Shown piece after piece: positions 1-9,019 of a DNA stretch of 64,000 nt. How positions within the stretch are numbered: position 1 is the stretch's first letter; each line of letters opens with the position of its first letter. The stretch is taken from the NCBI GenBank assembly GCA_963777735.1, contig CAVZRQ010000008.1:372001-436000 (forward strand), given 5' to 3'. The translations under genes were made by a program, and so were the position numbers. The notes below the pieces were generated by a model that worked only from the letters and a program-made list of their open reading frames with translations, was not told where the DNA came from and made no database searches. The stretch comes from ZC4RG30 sp963777735. GTDB lineage: Bacteria > Pseudomonadota > Gammaproteobacteria > Steroidobacterales > Steroidobacteraceae.

Positions 1-2
1 AA

Positions 3-1496
3 GCGCATGCCAGCGGCACGCTGTTCCAGTTCGGCGCGATTGACGTGCAGGCCGCATTCGGCGTCGAACACCGCCTTGAGGATCTCGAGGATGTGCGTCC
101 GCCGTTCCATGGCGAGAACCCCGCCAGTTCGGGACTGCCGACGACCAACAATGACTTCATCCTGCATCCGGCCCGGCCAGACGTGCTCGGCGATCGCAAG
201 GTGACCAGCGCCTATGCGGAGATTCTGGTGCCCGTGTTGACGCCGGAGCGCGCCGTGCCGTTCGTGCATTCGTTTGAAATATCAGCCTCCGGTCGCTTCG
301 AGCACTACAGCGACTTCGGCGATGTCACCAAGCCCAAGCTCGGCGCCAACTGGCGTCCGGTCAAGTGGCTGATGCTGCGCGGATCCTACAACGAGGGCTT
401 CATGGCTCCGAGCCTGGCTGCGCTGTACACCAGCCCGCGCTGGTCCATCAGCACCGCCGGCACCAACGATCCCTATCGCAACGGGGCGATCGGCGAAGGT
501 GCCTACACCATGCGCAATTACTTCGGCGGCAATCCGCAATTGAAGCCGCAGGAATCGAAGGGCACGACCTTCGGCTTCGTGCTCGACGTGCCCGGTGTCA
601 CGGGCCTGTCGCTCACCGCGGATTACTGGAGCGTCAAGCGCAGCAATCTGCTCGGTCAGCGCAGCGGCAGCGACATCCTCGCCAACGATGCCGCGCTGTT
701 GCGAGCGTTCGCGGCGGCGCAGGTCGCTGCGGGCGTGGCGCCAAACGCAATCAATGCCGGCGCCGGAACGGCAGACTACAAGGGCGATCCGGACGTGGTG
801 CGCATTGCACCGGACGCTGCCGACCTTGCCGCATTCGCTGTCTGGAACAACGCGAATCCTGGCAATCCGGCCGCCCCGGTGGGTCGGGTGTTCTCGACCA
901 ACACGCCGTTCGTCAACTTCTCCGCCAGTGAGCACAAGGGTGTCGACCTTGGCCTCCGCTACTTCCTGCCGCGCCAGCCCTGGGGTCGGCTCGGCATCAA
1001 TTCGGAAGCCAGCTGGTTGTGGCGCGCGCAGTCGGTGGTGCCCACCGCGACAACGCCGCGGATCAGCAATGATCTGTATTCGGGCGGCGCAGCCCGGTGG
1101 CGCAGCACCACCAACCTGACCTGGGACCATGGTCCTTGGAACGCAGGTCTTGGCATTTATCACATGGGCAAGACCCACGACACGCCGACCGTGAGCCGCG
1201 CGGTATACGAGAGCCTGGGTTCGCCCTCGTACATTGATCCCTTCACCACCAACGGTGCGACGGTCTATCGCCTCGTCATCGACCCGGTGATCACCTACAA
1301 CCTTACGGTGGGTTTCCGCTTCGAGCAGGGAGAGTCTCGCTTCGGCGATACGCGCCTGCGACTCGGCATCATGAACCTGACCGACAAGGCGCCACCACTC
1401 TCTGCCAACAGCGATGGGTTTGGCTATGATCCTTCCGTGAGCCAGAACCTGCTCAACGGTCGCACCTGGAGCCTTGAAATCACGAGCCGCTTTTGA
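3..1496 (+). CDS. TonB-dependent receptor, C-terminal part (cut by window start)
   Basis: This is the C-terminal part of an outer-membrane TonB-dependent receptor; the plug domain and start lie before the window. The open frame runs from base 3 without a stop. The visible ~497 residues show the alternating aromatic/glycine pattern of a 22-strand barrel, including the stretch GSYNEGFMAPSLAALY, a very common receptor signature. The chain ends in a terminal phenylalanine (EITSRF), as barrel proteins do. The stop codon overlaps the ATG of the next gene by one base (TGATG), so the two are translationally coupled. The substrate cannot be told from this fragment. Confidence 0.9.
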   Translation, partial: AHASGTLFQFGAIDVQAAFGVEHRLEDLEDVRPPFHGENPASSGLPTTNNDFILHPARPDVLGDRKVTSAYAEILVPVLTPERAVPFVHSFEISASGRFEHYSDFGDVTKPKLGANWRPVKWLMLRGSYNEGFMAPSLAALYTSPRWSISTAGTNDPYRNGAIGEGAYTMRNYFGGNPQLKPQESKGTTFGFVLDVPGVTGLSLTADYWSVKRSNLLGQRSGSDILANDAALLRAFAAAQVAAGVAPNAINAGAGTADYKGDPDVVRIAPDAADLAAFAVWNNANPGNPAAPVGRVFSTNTPFVNFSASEHKGVDLGLRYFLPRQPWGRLGINSEASWLWRAQSVVPTATTPRISNDLYSGGAARWRSTTNLTWDHGPWNAGLGIYHMGKTHDTPTVSRAVYESLGSPSYIDPFTTNGATVYRLVIDPVITYNLTVGFRFEQGESRFGDTRLRLGIMNLTDKAPPLSANSDGFGYDPSVSQNLLNGRTWSLEITSRF

Positions 1497-2335
1497 TGAC
1501 GACTCCCATCACGAGAAGGGCCACGCTTCTGGGACTGGCAGCGGCCGCGCAGATTGCGTTGTTGAAGCCGGCGCGCGCGCAGGCGCGTCTGGCCGCAACC
1601 GAAATCGGACGCTGGTCAGTCCCGGAGGCAAACCAGGCGGCAGCCGTTGATGACGTGCATTTTTACGGCGTCGGCAACCGGACGTTGGTGAAGCATCGCA
1701 AGGATACGGGCGAACGCGTAGCCGAGTGGTCCAGCCCGAAGGACGGACCGATCACGCACTTCAACTTCGGTTACGTAGACGGTCACAGGCTGACGCTTGC
1801 GCACTCGAACTTCCCGCAGCTTCCGCCGGCCAGCTCGCTCGAGATCCACGACACGCGCACCCTGCAGCCGATTGAGAGCGTCAGCCTCGGCGCGCGGCCG
1901 GGCTCGCTGACCTGGGCCGTGCGTCATCGGGGCAAGTGGTGGGCCTGCTTCGCGTACTACAACGATCAGGGAACGATGCCTGGACATGACCAGCGTTCGA
2001 CCTACCTGGGTGAGTTTGACGACCGTTGGCAGATGCTTCGCTCGTGGCTGTTCCCGCAGGAGTTCATCGCCACATGGGGCGACAGTTCGTCCTCCGGCGG
2101 CGACTGGGGTGCGGACGGTCTGCTGTACGCGACGGGCCACGATGCGGCCGAGTTGCATGTGATGCGTCTGCCGCGCCAGGGCGTGACGCTCGAGCACGTG
2201 ACAACGATCGCCGTGCCATTCGAGGGGCAAGGGTGGGCATGGGATCGCAGCCCACACGGTAAGGGTGTGATCTACGGAATCAGCCGCGCGAGGAAGGAGA
2301 TCATTGCCGCCCGGATTCCGTCCATTACACGTTGA
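1496..2335 (+). CDS. Tat-exported protein of unknown function, possibly beta-propeller-like
   Basis: A 279-residue protein that starts at the ATG overlapping the receptor stop by one base; a TTG three bases earlier is possible but less likely. The N-terminus has a twin-arginine signal (TRRATLLGLAAAA, cleavage near ARAQA), so it should be exported folded. The mature part is rich in Trp, Gly, Asp and His, with repeated short beta-strand-like blocks (WSVPEANQAAAVDDVHFYG, GDWGADGLLYATGHD, GQGWAWDRSPHGKGVIYG). That pattern recalls WD/YncE-type propellers, but I do not recognise the family. Coupling to a TonB receptor suggests a partner role in binding or processing the imported ligand. No terminator is visible after it. 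Confidence 0.7.
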   Translation: MTTPITRRATLLGLAAAAQIALLKPARAQARLAATEIGRWSVPEANQAAAVDDVHFYGVGNRTLVKHRKDTGERVAEWSSPKDGPITHFNFGYVDGHRLTLAHSNFPQLPPASSLEIHDTRTLQPIESVSLGARPGSLTWAVRHRGKWWACFAYYNDQGTMPGHDQRSTYLGEFDDRWQMLRSWLFPQEFIATWGDSSSSGGDWGADGLLYATGHDAAELHVMRLPRQGVTLEHVTTIAVPFEGQGWAWDRSPHGKGVIYGISRARKEIIAARIPSITR

Positions 2336-2650
2336 GTCAAGGACGACGGTAGCAGCAGTTGCAGCTCGCGCTCACGCAGGAAGTCACCGCGGCGCACGTC
2401 GCCCAACAGCGGTCATCGCATCTTCAGGGACAATTGCCGCGACAGTCATTGCCGTGCCAGTTGCAAGCCAGCAAAGTTGCCCCGCCCACCTCAACCGGTT
2501 GACCGCTCCCTTGTCGCACACAACGCCTTGAATGGAGGCGGCACATCGTGCATGCATCGTTGTTTTCGAATTCCGGCCATTCCGTTCGGATACGAAATGC
2601 CTGGATCGCAGGATTTCCCGCAAATGCGCAAATGGTTGGGCACCAGTAAT
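2336..2650. other. Intergenic stretch, no gene seen
   Basis: Between the Tat protein and the leader of the first G8 gene. Only short ORFs without family resemblance or good ribosome sites are present, and I see no tRNA, terminator hairpin or repeat array. The A/T content rises towards 2560-2650, as expected near a promoter. Confidence 0.5.
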
Positions 2651-2709
2651 TCGCGCTATCCTCTGCGGCTTGGGCTCTAAGTCTCTATATAAGTACGGGG
2701 GTTGATTCC
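2651..2709 (+). promoter_or_regulatory. Putative promoter and leader of G8 copy 1
   Basis: The string GCGCTATCCTCTGC recurs before copies 1, 3, 4 and 5 of the G8 array (allowing ACGC for GCGC in copy 3). TATCCT (2657-2662) would serve as a -10 element. A G-rich ribosome site (CGGGGGTT) precedes the GTG start. The leader here is about 19 bases longer than in copies 3-5. No clear -35 box is seen; GGTTGGG lies about 16 bases upstream. The promoter call rests on conservation only. Confidence 0.45.
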
Positions 2710-5478
2710 GTGAGAAAAACATCTCGCTCGTTGTTTGCTGCTTCGCTGGTTCCCGCATTCCTGCTCGTCAGCGTGTCTGCTGCCACGCAGGCACAGAATG
2801 CAGGATCGCCGGCAGCCAAGCCGACGAACTGGTCTGATCCTGCCACCTGGCCCAACCGCAAGGTGCCCGCCGCAGGCGACAAGGTCACCATCGGGAAAGA
2901 CAAGCAGGTGGTGCTGGATGTCAGCCCACCGGCGCTGGGCGGGCTTTCGATCGACGGCAAGCTCACCTTCGCCAACAACGCCGACCTGGAACTGACCACC
3001 GAGTGGATCATGCTGCACGGTGAGCTCGCCATCGGCAGCGAAGCCGCTCCTCACACGCGCAAGGCCACCATCACCCTTACCGACAACGTGAAGGGTGAAG
3101 ACGTCATGGCCGGCATGGGTGACCGGGGCATCATGCTCTCGGGCGGAACCCTCAACCTGCATGGCGATCGCACCCACACCTGGAGCAAGCTGGCCAGCAC
3201 GGCGAACGCCGGCGCCACTTCCATTCAAGTGCTGAATGCCTCCGGCTGGAAGGTTGGCGACGAGATCGTCCTCGCCTCGACGGACTTCGATCCCCGGCAG
3301 GCCGAACGTCGCACCGTCACCGCCATCAGCGGCAACAACATCACGCTCGATCGCAAGCTCGATTACATGCACTTCGGCAAGATCACCTTCGAGGTCGATC
3401 AGCGCGGCGAAGTGGCCAACCTCACTCGCAACATCAAGATCCAGGCGTCGCAGGACGCGGAACAGTCGTTCTTCGGCGGCCACATCATGGCGATGCCCTC
3501 GAGCAAGATGTATGTGTCGGGCGTCGAACTGAACCGCATGGGCCAGAACCTCACCCTCGCCCGCTATCCCATCCACTGGCATCTGGTGGGCGAAGGCAAG
3601 GGCCAGTACATCAAGAACGCGGCCATCCACGACACCTTCAACCGCTGCGTGACCGTGCACGGCACGAACAACCTGCAGGTCGAGAACAACGTGACCTACA
3701 ACACCGTAGGCCACTGCTTCTTCCTGGAAGACGGCATCGAGAACGGCAACCAGTTCGTGCGCAACCTGGCCATCCAGACCAAGTGCCATACGTCCAAGCC
3801 CTGCGTCCCGACCAACCTCGCCGCCTCCGGAGAGCCCAGGATGGGAACGAACGGCCAGCAGTCCAAGGATGTGCTGCTGCCATCGGACAACACGGTGGCG
3901 TCTTACTGGATCACCAATCCGGACAACGTCTACCGCGACAACGTGGCGGCGGGCTCCGACTCGAACGGCTTCTGGATGTCCCTGCCAGAGCACCCGAACG
4001 GCCAGTTCGATGGCACGGAGATCAGCAAGGCCACCTGGCCGCGTCGCACGCCCTTCCGCGAGTTCAAGGGCAACGTCAGCCACTCCAACTACGACGCGTT
4101 CATGTTCGACCGGAACATTGCAGCCAACAACACTTTCAGTGTGACCGGCAGCTCGCATACCGGCCTTGAAAACCCCGCTGATCCGAACAGCAAGGCGCTT
4201 GAATCCGTATTCGAGAATCTCACTGCGTACAAGAACCGCAATGGCGCCATCTGGGGCCGCGGCGAAATGCACGTATTCCGGAATGTGAAGGCGGCGGACA
4301 ACGCCATCGGCTTTACGCACGCATCCGGCGCTTTCGGTCGTTACGCCTTTACGTCAAGAGTCGTGGACTCCGTGTTCGTGGGCGAGTCCGAGAACATCGG
4401 CAACCCGAAGACCGACGTGGAAAAGGCCTACGGCCGCAGCCTGCCGAAGCCCGAACTGCCGGATTTCCCGATCCGCGGCTACGAGTACTACGATTATCGG
4501 CACGACGTGGTGAACACCACCTTCCGGAATTACGAGGACAACGCCACCCGCAAGACGGGAGCGATCTCCAACCTGCTGTTCAGCAGCTTCGGAGTCAGCA
4601 CCAACAATGCCTTCGAGAAGGTGAAGTTCGAGAACGCCAAGCCGGTGTATTTCCCGCCGATCGCGGGCAACGCCAAGTGGGCCAGCGATAACGGAGGCAT
4701 GGCTTCCTACAAGACAGCGGCGTACAGGGACAAGGACGGCTCGCTCGGCTTCGGCCCCAATTCGTTCGTTATCCTCCACGACGGCGTGAACGACAGCATT
4801 GCGGTCGACACTCAGGCCTGTGAGATCAAGCCCACCTGGAATGCAGCGGTGTGCAAAGGCGATGTCGGGCGCATGAATGTTGGCGGTGCCGCCGGCGGCG
4901 GATTCGGCGGTGCTCGTGGTGCCGGCCCTGGTGGACCTGGTGGCCCGGGCGCAGCGGCTGGTCGAGCGGGCGGTGCCGGTCCGGCTGCAGGGGGTCCTCC
5001 TGCAGGAGCCGGTCCTGGTGGTCCTGGTGGCCCTGTCGGCGCAGCACCTCCTGGCTTTGCGGGTCGTGCGGGTGGCCCTCCCGGCGCAGGCGCTGGTCCT
5101 GGTGCGCCTGGTGCTCGAGCAGGCGGTCCTGGTGCGGCCCCTGCTCAGCCGCCAGTCGTTCTCAGTCGCAATGGCAAGGACTACACCGTGACCTCGGGCA
5201 ACGTACGAGCCGGTACCGAGATCAAGGTGACCACGGAAAGGCCGAACCTGAACATCTCCGTGACAGAACTGGATAAGGACTCGTGGGTGATTTTCGAATT
5301 GCCGGGGTTCACCACTGCAGCCGCGGGTACGGCGCAGGACAGTATGGACGGACTCCGCAAGGCCAGTGCCACCTCGTACTACAAGGGCAATGGCTCGCTC
5401 TGGGTCAAACTGGTCTCGCCCGGTGACGCTGGCAACGGCGCCCCCGGCGGTGGAGCCAGCCTCCAGGTCAGCCGGTAA
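2710..5478 (+). CDS. Secreted G8-domain / CEMIP-TMEM2-like beta-helix protein, copy 1 of 5
   Basis: A 922-residue protein with GTG start after a CGGGGGTT ribosome site. It has a signal peptide (1-28), a G8 domain (about 38-160, starting NWSDPATWPNRKVPAAGD), then a long parallel beta-helix region (about 235-650). Blocks YPIHWHLVG (286-294), NRCVTVHGT (311-319) and GHCFFLEDGIE (334-344) match the conserved core of animal CEMIP and TMEM2, which cleave hyaluronan. A Gly/Pro/Ala collagen-like linker (about 724-812) leads to a C-terminal beta domain of about 95 residues ending in QVSR. It likely acts on an extracellular glycan; substrate and activity are inferred from the family. It is the first of five paralogues and is followed by its own terminator. 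Confidence 0.85.
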   Translation: MRKTSRSLFAASLVPAFLLVSVSAATQAQNAGSPAAKPTNWSDPATWPNRKVPAAGDKVTIGKDKQVVLDVSPPALGGLSIDGKLTFANNADLELTTEWIMLHGELAIGSEAAPHTRKATITLTDNVKGEDVMAGMGDRGIMLSGGTLNLHGDRTHTWSKLASTANAGATSIQVLNASGWKVGDEIVLASTDFDPRQAERRTVTAISGNNITLDRKLDYMHFGKITFEVDQRGEVANLTRNIKIQASQDAEQSFFGGHIMAMPSSKMYVSGVELNRMGQNLTLARYPIHWHLVGEGKGQYIKNAAIHDTFNRCVTVHGTNNLQVENNVTYNTVGHCFFLEDGIENGNQFVRNLAIQTKCHTSKPCVPTNLAASGEPRMGTNGQQSKDVLLPSDNTVASYWITNPDNVYRDNVAAGSDSNGFWMSLPEHPNGQFDGTEISKATWPRRTPFREFKGNVSHSNYDAFMFDRNIAANNTFSVTGSSHTGLENPADPNSKALESVFENLTAYKNRNGAIWGRGEMHVFRNVKAADNAIGFTHASGAFGRYAFTSRVVDSVFVGESENIGNPKTDVEKAYGRSLPKPELPDFPIRGYEYYDYRHDVVNTTFRNYEDNATRKTGAISNLLFSSFGVSTNNAFEKVKFENAKPVYFPPIAGNAKWASDNGGMASYKTAAYRDKDGSLGFGPNSFVILHDGVNDSIAVDTQACEIKPTWNAAVCKGDVGRMNVGGAAGGGFGGARGAGPGGPGGPGAAAGRAGGAGPAAGGPPAGAGPGGPGGPVGAAPPGFAGRAGGPPGAGAGPGAPGARAGGPGAAPAQPPVVLSRNGKDYTVTSGNVRAGTEIKVTTERPNLNISVTELDKDSWVIFELPGFTTAAAGTAQDSMDGLRKASATSYYKGNGSLWVKLVSPGDAGNGAPGGGASLQVSR

Positions 5479-5500
5479 GCTTCCCTCCTGCTGATTGAGC

Positions 5501-5533
5501 AAAAGCCCCCGGTGCAGACCGGGGGCTTTTTTT
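5501..5533. terminator. Bidirectional terminator between G8 copy 1 and cytochrome c
   Basis: A perfect GC stem (GCCCCCGGT / ACCGGGGGC, loop GCAG) at 5505-5526 is flanked by AAAA on the left and seven T on the right. It can serve both converging genes. The stop codon of the cytochrome gene lies at the end of the T run. Confidence 0.9.
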
Positions 5534-5969
5534 ATTCCTTCAGTGTGGAGAGGTAGGCGATCACATCAGCGCGCTGCTGCGGATCGGCCAGCATGCCGAT
5601 CATCGGAGTGCCCGGCACCTTGGCATTCGGGTCAGCCAGAAACTCACCCAGAGTCTCGGCGTTCCAGATCACACCGTACTTCTTCAGATTCTCGCTGGCA
5701 CCCAGGAGACTTGGCGACGTGCCAGCCTTGCGCCCCACTACGCCGAAGAGACTCGGGCCCACCATCGCCGTGTCTGCCTTGGTCACGCCATGGCAGGTTG
5801 CGCAGGCACTGGCCTGGAACAGTTCCTTGCCGTTGGTGGCGTTGCCTCCGGCGTCGCCGTTGGCGGCATTGACCTTGGCATCACTATTCTTGATTTCGGT
5901 GGCACAACCGGCAGCGGTGGCCAGTATTGCGGCCAGTGCAAACAGACGGAGGGGACGGATCGCGGACAT
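5532..5969 (-). CDS. Lipoprotein cytochrome c (class I, single haem)
   Basis: A 145-residue small c-type cytochrome. The N-terminus is a lipoprotein signal with Cys22 (ATAAGC), so the protein should be membrane-anchored in the periplasm. A haem site CATCH sits in ASACATCHGV, and a later PMIGM supplies the likely Met ligand. The region from GKELFQASACATCH to VIAYLSTLKE is the usual class I cytochrome fold. It probably passes electrons from a periplasmic dehydrogenase. It sits antisense within the G8 array, convergent with copy 1, and its upstream region faces copy 2. No oxidase partner is adjacent. Confidence 0.9.
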   Translation of the reverse strand: MSAIRPLRLFALAAILATAAGCATEIKNSDAKVNAANGDAGGNATNGKELFQASACATCHGVTKADTAMVGPSLFGVVGRKAGTSPSLLGASENLKKYGVIWNAETLGEFLADPNAKVPGTPMIGMLADPQQRADVIAYLSTLKE

Positions 5970-6184
5970 GAAATTGAGCTCTCCAGAAAACGGGGCCTGA
6001 AAACCCCATGCCAGGGATTATTCTAGCAAGCCACCACTTGTTGCCCCCGGAACATATTTCGATCCGGGGCAATTTCTTGTGTCGCTGGCCAGAGCATCGC
6101 ATCATGCCGCGTCCTTACCGGGACAGTAGCGCTTTCGCGCGTGGCACAATTGCAGAGTCTTTTTCGTGTACGGGGGTTGATGTC

Positions 6185-8872
6185 GTGAGCAAGAAGAATC
6201 GTTCGTTCCTTCTGGTTTCGGTCGTTCCTGCATTCCTGCTGGTCAGCGTGTCCGCTGCCGCGCAGGCACAGAATGCGGGATCGCCGGCGGCCAAGCCGAC
6301 GAACTGGTCGGATCCTGCCACCTGGCCCAACCGCAAGGTGCCCGTCGCGGGCGACAAGGTCACGATCGGGAAAGACAGGGAAGTGGTGCTCGACGTCAGT
6401 CCGCCGGCACTGGGTGGTCTCTCCATCGACGGCAAACTCACCTTCGCCAGCAACGCCGACCTGGAACTGACCACCGAATGGATCATGTTGCACGGTGAAC
6501 TGGCGATCGGCAGTGAAGCCAGGCCCCACACCCGCAAGGCGACCATCACGCTCACCGACAACGTGAAAGGTGAGGACGTCATGGCCGGCATGGGTGACCG
6601 GGGCATCATGCTTTCGGGCGGAACCCTGAACCTGCACGGAGATCGCACCAATACCTGGACCAAGCTGGCCGCCACGGCCAATGCAGGCGCCACGTCGATA
6701 CAGGTTCTGAACGCCGCCAGCTGGCGCGTCGGTGACGAGATCGTCCTCGCCTCGACGGACTTTGATCCCCGGCAGGCCGAGCGTCGCACCATCACCGCCA
6801 TCAGCGGCAACACGCTCACGCTCGACAAGAAGCTCGACTACATGCACTTCGGGAAGATCACCTTCGACGTCGACGAACGCGGCGAAGTCGGCCTGCTGAC
6901 CCGCAACATCAAGGTTCAGGCATCACAGGACGCGGAACAGTCGTTCTTCGGCGGCCACATCATGGCAATGCCGTCGAGCAAGATGTATGTGTCCGGCGTC
7001 GAGTTGAACCGGATGGGTCAGAACCTGACGCTTGCCCGGTATCCCATCCACTGGCACCTGGTGGGCGACGCCAAGGGCCAGTACATCAAGAACGCGGCCA
7101 TCCATGACACCTTCAACCGCTGCGTGACCGTGCATGGCACGAATTTCCTGCGCGTTGAGAACAACGTGACCTACAACACCGTCGGTCACTGCTTCTTCCT
7201 CGAAGACGGCATCGAGCACGGCAACGAGTTTGTCCGCAACCTCGCGATCCAGACCAAGTGCCATACGAGCAAGCCGTGTGTCCCGACCACCCTCGCCGCC
7301 TCCGGTGAAAGCATTGCGAGAGCGAATGGCCAGGCCTCCAAGGATGTCCTGCTCCCTTCCGACAACACGGTGGCGAGTTACTGGATCACCAACCCCGACA
7401 ACACCTACCGCGACAACGTGGCTGCCGGTTCCGACTCGACCGGCTTCTGGATGTCGTTGCCGGAGCACCCGAATGGCCAGTTCGAAGGCACGGAGATCAG
7501 CAAGGCCACCTGGCCGCGTCGCACTCCCTTCCGCGAGTTCAAGGGCAATGTCGCCCACTCCAACTACGACTCGTTCATGTTCGACCGGCATATCAACCCC
7601 AATAACACCTTCGGTGTTACTGGCGACTCGCATTGGGCCCGTGAAAACCCCGCGGACGCGAACAGCAAGCGCCTGGAAACGCTCATCGAGGACCTCACCG
7701 CCTACAAGAATCGCAATGGCGCCATCTGGGGCCGCGGTGAGATGCACATCTTCCGGAACCTGAAACTCGCGGATAACGCCATCGGCTACACGCATGCGGC
7801 GGGCTTCGGCGGTGGTGACCCTTTCACCTCAAGGGTCGAGAACTCGCTGTTCGTCGGTGAAACCGAGAACATCGGCACCCCCAGGACGCCGGCAGAAATT
7901 GCATACGGCCGCAGTCTGCCAAAGCCTGAATTGCCGGATTTCCCGATCCGTGGCTACGAGTACTACGATCTGCGTCATGACGTGGTGAACACCACCTTCC
8001 GCAACTTCGAAGACAACGCTACCCGCAAGACGGGTGCCCTCTCCTACCTGCTGTTCACCAGCTTTGCGGTGACCTCCAACAACTCTGTCGAAAAGGTGAA
8101 ATTCGAAAAGGCGAAGCCGGTGTATTTCCCGCCGATGGCAGGCAACGCCAAGTGGTCCAGCGATAACGGCAGCAGTGTGGCCTACAAGACCGCCGTGATC
8201 CGCGACAAGGACGGCTCGCTCGGCGGTGGTGCCAATTCCTATGTGCTCATCAATGTGGATGGCGTGAACGACACCATCGCGGGCGACACGAAGGCCTGCG
8301 AGGTCAAGCCGACCTGGAACGCCATGGTGTGCAAGAGCGATATCGGGCGCCTGAGTATCGGTGCCCAGCCCGGCCCTCGTGGCGGCGGTGCTCCGCGAGT
8401 CGGTGGCGCTGGTCCTGGTGCCGGTCCTGGCGCAGTTGCAGGAGGTGCTCCTTTTCCAGGTGCCGGTGGTCCGGGCGCAGCAGCCCCGAGAGCCGGCGGT
8501 GCTGGCCCCGGCGCACCGGGCGCTCCCCGCGGTGCCGGTGCACCAGCTCAGCCACCGGTCGTCCTCAGCCGCGATGGCAAGGAGTACACCCTGACCGCCA
8601 CCACCGTACGCGCCGGTACCGAGATCAAGGTGGCCACTGAAAGGCCGTCCGTGAACCTCACCCTGACGGAACTGGATCCCGGCTCATGGGTGGTCTTCGA
8701 GCTGCCCGGATTCACCACAGCCGCCGCGGGTGAGCAGCAAAGCAGCCTTGATGCGCTACGCAAGGCGAGCGCCACTTCGTATTACAAGGACAATGGTTCG
8801 CTCTGGGTGAAGGTTGTCTCGACCGCCAATGGCGGCCGGGGTGGCGGAGGCAGCCTCCTGGTCAGCCGGTAA
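6185..8872 (+). CDS. Secreted G8-domain / CEMIP-TMEM2-like beta-helix protein, copy 2 of 5
   Basis: An 895-residue paralogue of copy 1. The open frame extends upstream to 6008, but the GTG at 6185 is chosen: it is preceded by CGGGGGTT as in the other copies, and it starts the conserved signal peptide (KKNRSFLLVSVVPAFLLVS). Domain order is the same: G8 domain, beta helix with YPIHWHLVG, NRCVTVHGT and GHCFFLEDGIE, a Gly/Pro/Ala linker, and the C-terminal beta domain. Its linker is shorter than in copies 1 and 3. The upstream region lacks the GCGCTATCCTCTGC element of the other copies, so it may be expressed differently. Confidence 0.85.
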   Translation: MSKKNRSFLLVSVVPAFLLVSVSAAAQAQNAGSPAAKPTNWSDPATWPNRKVPVAGDKVTIGKDREVVLDVSPPALGGLSIDGKLTFASNADLELTTEWIMLHGELAIGSEARPHTRKATITLTDNVKGEDVMAGMGDRGIMLSGGTLNLHGDRTNTWTKLAATANAGATSIQVLNAASWRVGDEIVLASTDFDPRQAERRTITAISGNTLTLDKKLDYMHFGKITFDVDERGEVGLLTRNIKVQASQDAEQSFFGGHIMAMPSSKMYVSGVELNRMGQNLTLARYPIHWHLVGDAKGQYIKNAAIHDTFNRCVTVHGTNFLRVENNVTYNTVGHCFFLEDGIEHGNEFVRNLAIQTKCHTSKPCVPTTLAASGESIARANGQASKDVLLPSDNTVASYWITNPDNTYRDNVAAGSDSTGFWMSLPEHPNGQFEGTEISKATWPRRTPFREFKGNVAHSNYDSFMFDRHINPNNTFGVTGDSHWARENPADANSKRLETLIEDLTAYKNRNGAIWGRGEMHIFRNLKLADNAIGYTHAAGFGGGDPFTSRVENSLFVGETENIGTPRTPAEIAYGRSLPKPELPDFPIRGYEYYDLRHDVVNTTFRNFEDNATRKTGALSYLLFTSFAVTSNNSVEKVKFEKAKPVYFPPMAGNAKWSSDNGSSVAYKTAVIRDKDGSLGGGANSYVLINVDGVNDTIAGDTKACEVKPTWNAMVCKSDIGRLSIGAQPGPRGGGAPRVGGAGPGAGPGAVAGGAPFPGAGGPGAAAPRAGGAGPGAPGAPRGAGAPAQPPVVLSRDGKEYTLTATTVRAGTEIKVATERPSVNLTLTELDPGSWVVFELPGFTTAAAGEQQSSLDALRKASATSYYKDNGSLWVKVVSTANGGRGGGGSLLVSR

Positions 8873-8891
8873 CGGCACGCTGTTGGTTGCG

Positions 8892-8924
8892 AAAAAGCCC
8901 CCGGCTGGAAACCGGGGGCTTTTT
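8892..8924 (+). terminator. Terminator of G8 copy 2
   Basis: The stem AGCCCCCGG / CCGGGGGCT (8896-8920) with a short loop is followed by TTTT. It has the same design as the hairpins after copies 1, 3, 4 and 5. Confidence 0.9.
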
Positions 8925-8950
8925 CGCATTCGGAACTCCCACCTGTTACG

Positions 8951-9019
8951 AGACGCCCCGTATCGCGTGGTTATCTGCTTACGCTATCCTCTGCGGCACA
9001 AATCGTGGGGGTTCAATTC
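8951..9019 (+). promoter_or_regulatory. Putative promoter and leader of G8 copy 3
   Basis: GAGACGCCNCGTATC (from 8951) and TATCCTCTGC (-10 at 8985-8990) are both shared with the region before copy 4 at identical spacing (27 bases between GAGACGCC and TATCCT). A GGGGGTT ribosome site precedes the ATG. The distance from -10 to the start codon is about 30 bases. Confidence 0.5.

Noticed and set aside
282..1178. 298-residue minus-strand frame over the TonB receptor
   Set aside because: A shadow of the receptor gene; the composition is arginine- and valine-rich with no recognisable domain.
2677..4320. Long minus-strand frames opposite the G8 genes (also at 6923-7795, 9611-11662, 12069-13391, 16466-17626)
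   Set aside because: They recur in the same place in each paralogue because of codon bias on the other strand. They have no start site signals and no family resemblance.
4880..5150. Gly/Pro-coding repeats as a possible CRISPR or tandem DNA repeat array
   Set aside because: The repeats are short and irregular, in frame with a protein linker, and have no regular spacer pattern.
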